A stretch of DNA of 64,000 bases from Campanula takesimana (Eukaryota; Streptophyta; Magnoliopsida; Asterales; Campanulaceae). The translations under genes were made by a program, and so were the position numbers. Under the pieces are notes generated by a model that did not search any database, was not told the DNA's origin, and saw only the letters and a program-made list of their open reading frames with translations. The stretch lies in contig JAOWBW010000569.1 of the NCBI GenBank assembly GCA_026119855.1, forward strand, positions 620,001 through 684,000. Reading direction: 5' to 3'. Shown here in pieces: positions 9,888 through 21,686 of this stretch (positions are counted from its first letter, which is position 1; every line of letters starts with the position of its first letter).

Positions 9888-12102
9888 TGTAGCGACCCCA
9901 AAACCCGTTTCTATTTATTTTATAATTTTGGGGATTTTTATTTGACTTATATGTGCATTTTATGTGTTGCATCATATTTTATGATTTGCATATCATATTT
10001 GATGATTTGTGTTATTTACTTAGTTAGTAATAATAATGATTAAAGGAGTTAAATGATTAAGTTGAAACTTTAGGGTCCTAGTTGAAAATGTAAGTTTAGG
10101 GGCTAAAGTGTTAACTTTAGAAGTTGGGTGACCAACTTGTAAAAATGGGGTAAAAATCTTTATAAGAAATCTTCTTTCTTTCCCTTCTCTGTGTATGTAT
10201 GTTCTGCAACTTTCCTTCTACGTCTCAGTCAGGGTTAGGAGAAAAGGTAAGTTCAACCCATTTCGATTTAATTCTTTTTATTTACTTACCCGTTTTAAAA
10301 ACTAATTATATAAAAATGATCAGGGCATCGAGTAGGTCATTTCTAGCCGAACAAAACTTATTTCAGCGATACTTTTTCCGGAAATAGGTAAGTTACTAAT
10401 TCCCCTTTAAATGTTAAAATAGTCATATATGCTATATATGATACTCCTACTTGTTAATTTTGTGTTTTGGGTAATATTTGCTATACTTGTAATTTTGGGA
10501 CAAAGGGAGTATATGAACTTGGTTTATCTAGGTATTGTAATGGTTTAGAAACCATGTTGAAAGTGCTAATGAAAATTGTTATTGTAAGTTGCTTAAGTTG
10601 TGTTATATATGTTATGCTTGTGGGACGGAAGGAGTAAAAATGAACTAGGGAAAAATCTGGGATTTGGCCCAAATATAGGAGGAGGCGCGCGCACCCTCTA
10701 TAAGGAGGCGCACGCATCCATTGTCACCAACTTAGGCAAAAATTGACTGGAGGAGGGAGGCGTGCGCATCCCTTTGGATGAGGCGCGCGCACCCTTAAGT
10801 GAATCAACAATAGTGAAGTTCTGGTCCTAGGAGGCGCGCGCATCCTATGGGGTGAGGCGTGCGCATCCCCCCTGTTTCCAAGGTTTGATAGTTTATGTTA
10901 TATGGGGTATAAGAGGGCAATGGTTGTGTTGTCCTTGGGGTTGTTTATGACTTAAACGTGAATGTGTATGACTTTTATGTCGTTAATGATAAAGATTGGG
11001 TTGTGACTAAATGTCCTTTTTATGGACTCTTTATAAGGAATCTTTGTGTGCATCTTGTGATGTATTTGGCATAGTTCCTTCTTGGATTAAATGCCTTGGG
11101 TTTTGTTTAGCAAGTATTTATTACTGTGCTTCTTGTTAAAAGTCCAGCTGGTCTTGTTGTGGAGTCAGCCAATGGAAGAATTATAGTGGTACAGGTAAGT
11201 CCACTATAAGGTTTTCTATTGGAGCTTGTGAGTCAGGCGGTGGAAGAATTATAGTGGCACACAAGCCAAGTTCACTATAAGATGTCCACTGTGCCTTCTA
11301 GTTTCCCCAGTCCAGATTGGCCTTGGATGGGATGAATTGCTCCCTTTGGTGAGTATTTGGGTTATGACTTTGTGTCATATTTCCCTTTCTGGTTACTTGG
11401 TTCTATTGGTTATGGTTTGGTTTTCGGGATCCCAACGGCTTCAGCTATTTATGCTGCTCAGATGGTTTTCTCTGATGGGTTTCTCAGTTGGTATTCTCAT
11501 CAGTTATGGTTATTGGTTAAACCTTGGCTTTGGTATCCACCGGAGTGTGGGCAATGTGATATAAGTGATATATGAGTTGATGTTATGTGCTATATGCTAT
11601 ATGATTACTGTTGATATTGTTTCTTTATGATCATCATATCGGCATGTAACGTAGTTGCATTTTAGTAGCTTACTGAGATTTATTCTCACCCTTATTTGTT
11701 TACTGTTTTAGATAAAGGCGGGTCCAGGGGATAGGACACTTGGCACGGGAGAGGACGTTGGTTTGGTAAGAGTTGGGACTTGTTTTGTTGAAGGTTACAT
11801 TATGTAAATGTAAACCCTTTGGGTAGAGTACCCGTACTTTCTTATGGTCACATCTCTTTTGGTAAATGTTGATGTATGTACAATTGTTTAAAAGTTTGTA
11901 AGCCTTCGGGCTAAGTACTTTCGTTGTGAAAGTGTTTGTAAAGTTTGTTTAAAAAGTTAAGTGAAGTCTTTGAACTTCAAGTGTGTTTTTGTGCCACTTT
12001 CTAAAAGTATATTTCGAAAAATTTTGTAAAAGGTTTTATAACGTCTTCCGTTCGTGTCCCGAGCGTGGGGGCCAAGTAGGACCACGGGTACGGGGCGCGA
12101 CA
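9888..12102. mobile_element. solo LTR, about 2.2 kb, nested in Sirevirus
   Basis: The segment runs from TGTAGCGACCCC to GGGGCGCGACA and is bordered on both sides by GTTAT (9883-9887 and 12103-12107), a 5-bp target duplication. It carries no coding domain. The TG...CA ends and the size fit a long LTR left after recombination between two LTRs of a Ty3-type element, though the superfamily cannot be proved. Inside, 10680-10870 has about six copies of a GAGGCGCGCGCAYCC-like motif, and 11157-11285 contains an imperfect direct repeat around GGAAGAATTATAGTGG. Confidence 0.85.
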
Positions 12103-12271
12103 GTTATCATTAAAACTTGGGAAGTAGGAGTTACAGATTATAAGTTTTGAATAGAACAAAGACAAAAGATGTGCTAAAACAAGTAAGCACTAAATCACTA
12201 ACTCAAAAAGTAGTTTTCTGTCACAAAAGACACTAAAACAGAGTTCTAACAAACTTATAAACAAATAGAAA

Positions 12272-15200
12272 CTAAGGGTTGGGAGGCGCGTCATCGTCCT
12301 TCAATCCTTCAATGATCTCTGAAACAGAGCGCTGAATTTGCTTTGCAAGCTGATGACTACGGTTCACTAAACCATGAGTGTCCGTGACGCCGTCTATGAG
12401 GTAGCGCAAATGACCAACATTGATGTTTTGATATTCATCAATGGTGCGTTGAGTAATGGCTTGCTGTTGAGCGACATTTTCTGCAACGTTCTGAAAGTTA
12501 GCTTCAATGGCAGCCTGCGCTGAAACAATGTCAGAGGAAATCTTATCTGAGTGCCTGTCTGCACTGGAGTGCGTGGCGTTGAAGTGAGTGACAATTAATT
12601 CCTTCAAAACATCAATCTTTGAAAGCAGGAAATTAATGTCAACATGCGCGCTAGGATCTGGAGCAGAGCTGGAAGAGGGCGCATGAGATCCAGGCACATG
12701 TGAATCAGGCGCAATTGGAGCAGCGCTTGGTTCATCATTTGGTTCTGCGCCATAAACAGATAGTCCCATGATTTGTAGCTCATCCTTAACTTCGTTGAGC
12801 TTATCAACAACGCTCAATAACTTATGGCTATCTCCAGCCACCATTTCAAACAGTTTCCTTATATCACCCGCTATGTTCGACTCTACTTCCTTTATAGCGT
12901 TAATAAAATCTTGGCCATCGGTGAGTTGGATGCCAGCGCTAATTCGCTTGTGAAGAGAGGCAAGAGTACCTTTGAATAAATCGTTCATCTGATCAATAGC
13001 ATCATTCCACTGTTGAGGGGTCAGGAAGTGTTTGTCCTTGATGTTGGCATCTATGCGCTTTATCTCCCCCTTAATGGCAGCAATCTCATCAGCCTGCTGG
13101 GTAAGCATTGAAGTATGAAGCTTTAATTGTGAGTTCATTTGAGACTGGCCTTGCTGGAGTTGCTGGAGAAGAGAAATAACTACACTCATATCAGGAGTGG
13201 GAGGAGGAGGCGCAGGAGTAGAGGGGCGCGGAGTAGGAGCGCGGGGAGGAGATGGAAGATACTCTGCACTTGAAGAAATTTCTTCAGGATGAGGCGCAGG
13301 AGCCTTTAGGCGCACAGAAGATGGTTTGCGCCTTAAAGGTTTTGGCTCCCCCTGAGGTTGATCCTCAATATCTTCACCAAATAAATCTGCAGAGATTTTT
13401 TCTTTGAGTTATTGTCGATCAGATGGAGGCGCATGAACAGTTGGAGGCGCATCAGGAGCAGGCGCGCGTGCATCAGCGCTAGATCCTGCGCCTTTGCGCC
13501 TTTCAGATTTAGATAAATCAGCAGCCTGTTTTAATCTGAATTCTTCATCCCTTTTCAACTGCGCTTCCAGTCTACTGGCTTCTTTAGCGCGTTTCAGCTC
13601 TTTTTCTTCTTCAGTGTCGGTTCTGCGGCGCTTAGCAGGTCTGCTTGGTTCTTCAGCAATCCCTTTGCCTTTAACTGCGCCAGGAATAGGTCCAGATTCT
13701 GCGTGTGGCGCTACTGTAGCTTCTTCTTCACCATCTGCGCCAGCTGCTTCTTCATCAGAATCAGTGGCTTCATCTACCAACTGAGCGCCTTTCAACCTTG
13801 GCGCGCGCTTGGCCATGCGCTTTCTGCACCTTTTCATCACTAAACTGTCCTTATCAAAAATAGAGACATCAGTGGTTTGGTAGGCAGGGTTCTGAGCAAG
13901 GAAATTTGCAAGAGCAGGATAGGAGAGAAAGATCTTTGTTAGGATACGGCAGTGAGTCTTGAACTTCGTCTTTCCCTCAGCCTTGTTTTTATTGTACTTG
14001 TCAATCTGGTCCTGAAGATTCGTGAATAAGATATGAGTCCAGTTGAGGATGGTCTTTGCCATAATAGCAGCTGTAAATTCCCACTGCTCCATAGTAACTC
14101 TGTTGACATTTCCAGTTTTGAAGATAATGGAAGTGCCAACCAGATGCGCAACATGCGCCAGTAAATCACCACCATCTCTAATTTCCACAGTCTTGATATT
14201 GTTTTGAGAGTAGGGATCTTAAGAAGAGAGCGCGCCATAATATTTTGAGCAGCGTCTGAATAAGAACTGATTTTGCCAGCAACACTCAAAGGGCCAGTAG
14301 TATTGAAGTTGACAATCTTTTTGATAGTGCCAGCAGACATAGTGATTTCAACATCTTGAACCACCGCGCGTATCCGATAGCACACCATCCCTTCTACATC
14401 AGTTGGAATTTCCACAAATTTAGCTGTGGAGAAGAATTCATCAACTAGGAGCGGTGAGTAGAAAGGTTGCTCCAGAGTGAATAAGGGAAGGAGTCCAGCA
14501 AGTCTGATATATTCCATGACATCTACACCCATGGGATCAGCAGCTAGCTCGTTTAAATCAAAGGTTTCACCAGGTCTGAAATTATTGAGATCCTGAAAAA
14601 GATAAACAATGAAAAGAATTAGTGTGAGTCAGGCGCATAGAATCATAAATAAGCAAAGTGAGGACTAGGCGCATACAAAATTTTAGGCGCATAAAATGAT
14701 TAGGCGCAGAGAGTCATGGGCGCATAAGAGTGCACAGTGAGTCAAGGCGCATGATTATAGTAGGCGCATGAAATTATGAGGCGCATAGAAATACAGGGCG
14801 CATATTTATGGTTCTATGAAATATACTAAGAAAATTTGAACATAAAAATTGACTAAGTATGAATTTGGGGCGCATAATAAGTGTAGGCGCATAATGATAT
14901 TAGGCGCATAAAGGATTGAGGCGCAAACACAAGTAGGCGCAAGAATCACTTTGAGGCGCATAATATCAATGTGCGCATAATCATACTAGGCGCATGAATT
15001 CATATATAGGCGCATTACTATGTAGAAATTTAAACTCAGTATAAAAACTCACAAACACAAGCAAACATACATATGCAAGTTTTCAGAATCAAAACGTGAA
15101 AATTTTGAAAAACAAGTTTTGAAAATTATGAAACCAAGTCAAGCAAAAATGATGAAGAACACGAAGAACATGCCTTGAGTGCTCGAAGAACACCAAGAAC

Positions 15201-15626
15201 ACCAAGAACACATAATTCGTGAAACTTCACCAAATCAAGCATACAATATATCAAAATGACCGCACGAAGACAAGGATAACAAAAATGTAAAACAAAACAA
15301 GTAAGAATCAACAACGAATCCAGTAAATGGATTCAAAGAACCGAAAAACCGAAAAGTCAAAATGGAAAATCTTCAGATTTGCGAAATATAACGACTTGAT
15401 CGTTGAAAAGTTTAGCTATAAAGACTCGAAATCATGAAACGAACATAACCTAACAAACGAATTTGAAAACGGATCACCGAAGCAAGATTAAACAAGAAAA
15501 ATGGGCATTCGGGTTTTGAAAAAGACGAACACAGAGAATGAAGAAAAAGAAATTCAGAAATTTAAAGAGTTTAAGAATCCATACCATTTCGTCTTGTGTA
15601 GATTTCGAAGCTTTCTTAGGACCCAT
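12272..15626 (-). CDS. Sirevirus post-pol ORF2 ('envelope-like'), spliced, with frame breaks
   Basis: Exon 1 (15626-15585) encodes MGPKKASKSTQDEM and ends at ATG|GTATGG. A 992-bp intron ends at TTTTTCAG|GATC, and exon 2 begins at 14592 in the same phase (DLNNFRPGETF). The product has a globular N-terminal part (MGVDVMEYIRLAGLLP, EQWEFTAAIMAKTILNW), then an acidic and lysine-rich low-complexity part (TDSDEEAAGADGEEE), a proline-rich stretch, and a Gln-rich coiled-coil-like C-terminus (SVVISLLQQLQQGQSQMNSQ). One frameshift near 14200 and an in-frame TAA at 13409-13411 interrupt it. Sireviruses such as SIRE1 have an env-like ORF here; its function is unproven. The splice is inferred from consensus sites and phase only. 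Confidence 0.7.
14620..15020. repeat. cluster of about 18 GGCGCA(T) motifs in the ORF2 intron
   Basis: About 18 copies of GGCGCA, mostly AGGCGCATA or AGGCGCATG, are spaced at irregular intervals of about 10-40 bp in otherwise AT-rich intron sequence. The same cluster is at about 19770-20165 in the duplicated copy. The spacing is irregular, so this is a dispersed motif cluster and not a tandem satellite. Confidence 0.85.
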
Positions 15627-16544
15627 AAAAGATATATATAAAGAAAAAAGAGAAGGAAAAGATGAATATATATAAGGGTAGAGAAACGAGAGAGAGAGAG
15701 CAGATAGAAACGGGAGAGAGACTGAGAGTTGGTAAGGGGTGAAGGTAAAAGATGGAGTTGGTGAGAGAGAGAGAGAGAGAGAAGGGAAGTATATATAGGT
15801 TATGATTAAAAATGTTGCACTGATATGGAAATAATAGGGTTAAAATTTAAAAAGATGGGAAGTTGAAAGGATTTGCATTTATGAGGGGTTTTAAGAAAGA
15901 CGGCACATCATGACAGGTGGTACGGCGCATTAATTGAGGGTTTTTGTGATTTGAAGAACATTAAATGCAGAATGACATAATGTGTCATGATGTGACATTT
16001 TAGGTAAAAGAAAAACTGCTCCACTTTCCCTTTAAGTGTATGAGCAATTTTGACTAATTTTTGCACAAACCCCAAAAACATCTATTTTGGTGTAATATCC
16101 CCAGAAAATAAAATTTTAAAAAATGCAAAACGAGGGAAAAATTAATTACACAAGTACCCTTGAACAATTAATGGAATGTCAAAAGACAAAAATTCCTATA
16201 ATAAATGATGGGAATTTACGTACCTGGTACTTGTGAAAATTTAATACAATCAATTATTGAGATAATAAGTATGGTAGCATTGATTGAGCCGCAGAAGTAA
16301 ATGCGCGCATGATGGGGTGCATTAGTCCTCAAGGCGCGCATTAGATGTGGCGCGCATGGATGATAGGCGTGCAGGATAGTGAGGCGCGCAGGATAGTGAG
16401 GCGTGCAAGAGATGGTGAGGTGCGCAGTAGGTGCTAGGCGCATGAAATTTCCTTGACATTTTGAAATGATTTAACATTTGAACCTAGTATACTCAAAACT
16501 CAACAAAACATAAAATCATTAGTATTGACTAAACTATATTGAAT
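15627..16544. other. non-coding spacer between ORF2 and pol, possible ORF2 promoter
   Basis: On the minus strand, upstream of the ORF2 start, are TATATATA-like stretches (about 15632-15640 and 15665-15678) and GA repeats (about 15690-15780). At 16290-16445 is another GC-rich cluster of GGCGCGCA motifs. No coding potential is seen. A separate ORF2 promoter is possible but not shown. Confidence 0.5.
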
Positions 16545-18526
16545 TTAGGTGAGTTCAAGCATACCCATTTCACCTCTCAAAAACATGAACCGTTTAGCGT
16601 CGAGTGCTTTCGTTAAAATGTCGGCGATTTGATAGTCGGTTCCCACGTGTTCCAAATGTATATTTCCTTTCTCCACGTGGTCTTTGAGGAAGTGATATTT
16701 GATGTCGATGTGTTTGGTCTTTGAGTGCATGACAGGATTTTCAGAAACCGCAATTGTTGATGTATTATCGCAGTAGATGGGACAATTTTCTTCGATGATA
16801 TCATAGTCCACCAATTGCTGCTTCATCCAAAGTATTTGACAACAACAACTTCCCGCAACGATATATTCGGCTTCGGTTGTTGAGACAGATACAAAAGCTT
16901 GTTTCTTACTTGCCCATGACACAAGTCGATATCCGAGGAAATGACAAGTTCCACTAGTGCTTTTCCTATCAATGGTGCACGCTGCGTAATCCGCATCTGA
17001 ATAACCTACAAGTTTAAAGTTCGAATCTTTGGTGTACCAAAGTCTAAGGTTAACAGTGCCAGAGAGATATCTTATAATACGTTTCACAGCAATTAAGTGT
17101 TCTTCTCTAGGGTCAGATTGATAACGAGCAAAAACACAAACACTAAACATAATATCGGGCCTACTAGCAGTAAGATAAAGGAGTGAGCCAATCATACCTC
17201 GATAGAGCGTTTGATCAACACGTTTACCTTTAAATCTTTGTCGAGTTTGTTGCCGGTGGCCATTGGAGTATCGTATGCTTTGGCGTTCTCAAGTCCCAAC
17301 TTCTTGATTAAGTCCTTTGTGTATTTGGCTGATTGATAAAAATGCCTTCACTCATTTGCTTGATTTGAAGCCCGAGGAAGAATGTGAGTTCTCCCATCAT
17401 GCTCATTTCAAACTTGCTCTTCATTAGTTTCTCAAAACGCTTGCACAACAATTCATTAGTAGAACCAAATATAATATCATCAACATAAATTTGAACAAGT
17501 AATTTATGACCATTATGTTTGGCAACGAAAAGAGTTGTATCGATTTTACCACGAGTGAAGCCTTTTTCGATGAGAAACTTTGATAGTGTATCATACCATG
17601 CTCTTGGTGCTTATTTGAGTCCATACAAGCTTTCTGGAGTTTGTATACATGATTTGGAAATTGTGAATATTCAAACCCAGGTGGTTGAGCACATAGACTT
17701 GTTCTTGGAAGTTCACCATTTAGAAACGCGCTCTTCACATCCATTTGATATAACTTGAAGTTCTTGTGAGCGGCGTAAGCTAGAAATAATCTGATAGCTT
17801 CAAGTCTTGCTACGGGCGCAAAAGTTTCATCGTAGTCAATTCCTTCTTCTTACCTATAGCCTTGTGCAACCAATCTTGCTTTGTTTCTCGTGATGGTTCC
17901 ATTCTCATCCATCTTGTTCTGAACACCCATTTCGTACCAATCACTCCATGATCATTTGGTCTTGGAACTAGAGTCCAAACCTTACATCGTTCAAATTAAT
18001 TGAGTTCTTCTTGCATTGCAACAACCCAATTAGGATCTTGGAGCGCTTCATCAGCCTTCTTCGTTTCAATTTGAGAGATAAAAGCAGTGTAAGCATCAAA
18101 GTTTGTAGCTCTCCTGTACGAACACCAACTTGTAGATCACCGATGATATTCAAATTGGGTGACCTCTAACTTCACAAATTTCAGGAGGTAAGTTAGTTTG
18201 AGTCGTAGTAACTTGACGGTCTTCAATTGGTACATCTTCACCAGATTCTAAATCATCAAAATTTGGGGGTTGAACTGGCTCAGAATCGAAATTTGGGTTA
18301 AACCAGATGCAGCAGTAGAAATAGGCGCGTGAGAGGAATCATGAGGCGCATCCATAGGAATGAGGCGCAATAGAGGATTCACCAGGCGCATTATACATTG
18401 ATTAGGCGCCATTTGATGTAGATGGATTTCCTTGTGTTATAGATTCTGATTTTGATGGGCGCAACATAAATAGGAGCACCTGTATCATTAGCTCAACAGA
18501 ATCATCAGCAACATTTGGAGCAAATG
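16545..18526 (-). pseudogene. Copia reverse transcriptase/RNase H, left (duplicate) copy
   Basis: The frame ending at 16545 (FMFLRGEMGMLELT) contains RNase H blocks YSDADYAACTIDRKS, STTEAEYIVAG and YCDNTSTIAVSENPV. The reverse transcriptase (MDVKSAFLNGEL, IYVDDIIFGS-like) and an N-terminal hinge follow toward 18526 but are cut by many one-base deletions that are absent in the right copy. It is probably a low-quality duplicate of 21687-23640 and not a second gene. Confidence 0.85.
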
Positions 18527-18626
18527 NNNNNNNNNNNNNNNNNNNNNNNNNNNNNNNNNNNNNNNNNNNNNNNNNNNNNNNNNNNNNNNNNNNNNNNNNN
18601 NNNNNNNNNNNNNNNNNNNNNNNNNN
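18527..18626. other. assembly gap of exactly 100 N
   Basis: One hundred N, the usual placeholder for a gap of unknown size. The flanks overlap each other by about 5 kb, so the gap may be spurious. Confidence 1.
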
Positions 18627-20768
18627 GCTAGATCCTGCGCCTTTGCGCCTTTCAGATTTAGATAAATCAGCAGCCTGTTTTAATCTGAATTCTTCATCCC
18701 TTTCAACTGCGCTTCCAGTCTACTGGCTTCTTTAGCGCGTTTCAGCTCTTTTTCTTCTTCAGTGTCGGTTCTGCGGCGCTAGCAGGTCTGCTTGGTTCTT
18801 CAGCAATCCCTTTGCCTTTAACTGCGCCAGGAATAGGTCCAGATTCTGCGTGTGGCGCTACTGTAGCTTCTTCTTCACCATCTGCGCCAGCGGCTTCTTC
18901 ATCAGAATCAGTGGCTTCATTACCAACTGAGCGCCTTTCAACCCTTGGCGCGCGCTTGGCCATGCGCTTTCTGCACCTTTTCATCACTAAACTGTCCTTA
19001 TCAAAAATAGAGGACATCAGTGGTTTGGTAGGCAGGTTCTGAGCAAGGAAATTGCAAGAGCAGGATAGGAGAGAAAGATCTTTGTTAGGATACGGCAGTG
19101 AGTCTTGAACTTCGTCTTCCCTCAGCCTTGTTTTTATTGTACTTGTCAATCTGGTCCTGAAGATTCGTGAATAAGATATGAGTCCAGTTGAGGATGGTCT
19201 TTGCCATAATAGCAGCTGTAAATTCCCACTGCTCCATAGTAACTCTGTTGACATTTCCAGTTTTGAAGATAATGGAAGTGCCAACCAGATGCGCAACATG
19301 CGCCAGTAATCACCACCATCTCTAATTTCCACAGTCTTGATATTGTTTTGAGAGTAGGGATCTTAAGAAGAGAGCGCGCGCCATAATATTTTGAGCAGCG
19401 TCTGAATAAGAACTGATTTTGCCAGCAACACTCAAAGGGCCAGTAGTGTTGAAGTTGACAATCTTTTGATAGTGCCAGCAGACATAGTGATTTCAACATC
19501 TTGAACCACCGCGCGTATCCGATAGCACACCATCCCTTCTACATCAGTTGGAATTTCCACAAATTTAGCTGTGGAGAAGAATTCATCAACTAGGAGCGGT
19601 GAGTAGAAAGGTTGCTCCAGAGTGAATAAGGGAAGGAGTCCAGCAAGTCTGATATATTCCATGACATCTACACCCATGGGATCAGCAGCTAGCTCGTTTA
19701 AATCAAAGGTTTCACCAGGTCTGAAATTATTGAGATCCTGAAAAAGATAAACAATGAAAAGAATTAGTGTGAGTCAGGCGCATAGAATCATAAATAAGCA
19801 AAGTGAGGACTAGGCGCATACAAAATTTTAGGCGCATAAAATGATTAGGCGCAGAGAGTCATGGGCGCATAAGAGTGCACAGTGAGTCAAGGCGCATGAT
19901 ATAGTAGGCGCATGAAATTATGAGGCGCATAGAAATACAGGGCGCATATTTATGGTTCTATGAAATATACTAAGAAAATTTGAACATAAAAATTGACTAA
20001 GTATGAATTTGGGGCGCATAATAAGTGTAGGCGCATAATGATATTAGGCGCATAAAGGATTGAGGCGCAAACACAAGTAGGCGCAAGAATCACTTTGAGG
20101 CGCATAATATCAATGTGCGCATAATCATACTAGGCGCATGAATTCATATATAGGCGCATTACTATGTAGAAATTTAAACTCAGTATAAAAACTCACAAAC
20201 ACAAGCAAACATACATATGCAAGTTTTCAGAATCAAAACGTGAAAATTTGAAAAACAAGTTTTGAAAATTATGAAACCAAGTCAAGCAAAAAATGATGAA
20301 GAACACGAAGAACATGCCTTGAGTGCTCGAAGAACACCAAGAACACCAAGAACACATAATTCGTGAAACTTCACCAAATCAAGCATACAATATATCAAAA
20401 TGACCGCACGAAGACAAGGATAACAAAAATGTAAAACAAAACAAGTAAGAATCAACAACGAATCCAGTAAATGGATTCAAAGAACCGAAAAACCGAAAAG
20501 TCAAAATGGAAAATCTTCAGATTTGCGAAATATAACGACTTGATCGTTGAAAAGTTTAGCTATAAAGACTCGAAATCATGAAACGAACATAACCTAACAA
20601 ACGAATTTGAAAACGGATCACCGAAGCAAGATTAAACAAGAAAAATGGGCATTCGGGTTTTGAAAAGACGAACACAGAGAATGAAGAAAAAAAATTCAGA
20701 AATTTAAAGAGTTTAAGAATCCATACCATTTCGTCTTGTGTAGATTTCGAAGCTTTCTTAGGACCCAT
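18627..20768 (-). pseudogene. Sirevirus ORF2, right (duplicate) copy, partial
   Basis: Equivalent to 13478-15626. Exon 1 is at 20768-20727 (MGPKKASK) and exon 2 starts at 19737. One-base indels split exon 2 into short frames, and the C-terminal part is lost in the gap. It is most likely the same locus as the left copy. Confidence 0.75.
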
Positions 20769-21686
20769 AAAAGATATATATAAAGAAAAAAGAGAAGGAA
20801 AAGATGAATATATATAAGGGTAGAGAAACGAGAGAGAGAGAGCAGATAGAAACGGGAGAGAGACTGAGAGTTGGTAAAGGGGTGAAGGTAAAAGATGGAG
20901 TTGGTGAGAGAGAGAGAGAGAGAAGGGAAGTATATATAGGTTATGATTAAAAATGTTGCACTGATATGGAAATAATAGGGTTAAAATTTAAAAAGATGGA
21001 AGTTGAAAGGATTTGCATTTATGAGGGGTTTTAAGAAAGACGGCACATCATGACAGGTGGTACGGCGCATTAATTGAGGGTTTTTGTGATTTGAAGAACA
21101 TTAAATGCAGAATGACATAATGTGTCATGATGTGACATTTTAGGTAAAAGAAAAACTGCTCCACTTTCCCTTTAAGTGTATGAGCAATTTTGACTAATTT
21201 TTGCACAAACCCCAAAAACATCTATTTTGGTGTAATATCCCCAGAAAATAAAATTTTAAAAAATGCAAAACGAGGGAAAAATTAATTACACAAGTACCCT
21301 TGAACAATTAATGGAATGTCAAAAGACAAAAATTCCTATAATAAATGATGGGAATTTACGTACCTGGTACTTGTGAAAATTTAATACAATCAATTATTGA
21401 GATAATAAGTATGGTAGCATTGATTGAGCCGCAGAAGTAAATGCGCGCATGATGGGGTGCATTAGTCCTCAAGGCGCGCATTAGATGTTAGGCGCGCATG
21501 GATGATAGGCGTGCAGGATAGTGAGGCGCGCAGGATAGTGAGGCGTGCAAGAGATGGTGAGGTGCGCAGTAGGTGCTAGGCGCATGAAATTTCCTTGACA
21601 TTTTGAAATGATTTAACATTTGAACCTAGTATACTCAAAACTCAACAAAACATAAAATCATTAGTATTGACTAAACTATATTGAAT

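Larger units (their letters stand above)
13478..18526. repeat. left copy of 5049-bp duplication next to assembly gap
   Basis: This stretch, from GCTAGATCCTGCGCC to GGAGCAAATG, is repeated at 18627-23675 with scattered one-base indels and few substitutions. Both copies are 5049 bp. Its distal end, near the gap, is the error-rich end: the reverse transcriptase frame here is broken where the right copy is open. Confidence 0.95.

Noticed and set aside
10199..11575. Short ORFs within the 2.2 kb solo LTR
   Set aside because: No recognisable motif, and the segment is bounded by a target duplication as an LTR.
12394..12810. Small minus-strand ORFs inside ORF2
   Set aside because: Alternative frames of the proline-rich and coiled-coil coding region.
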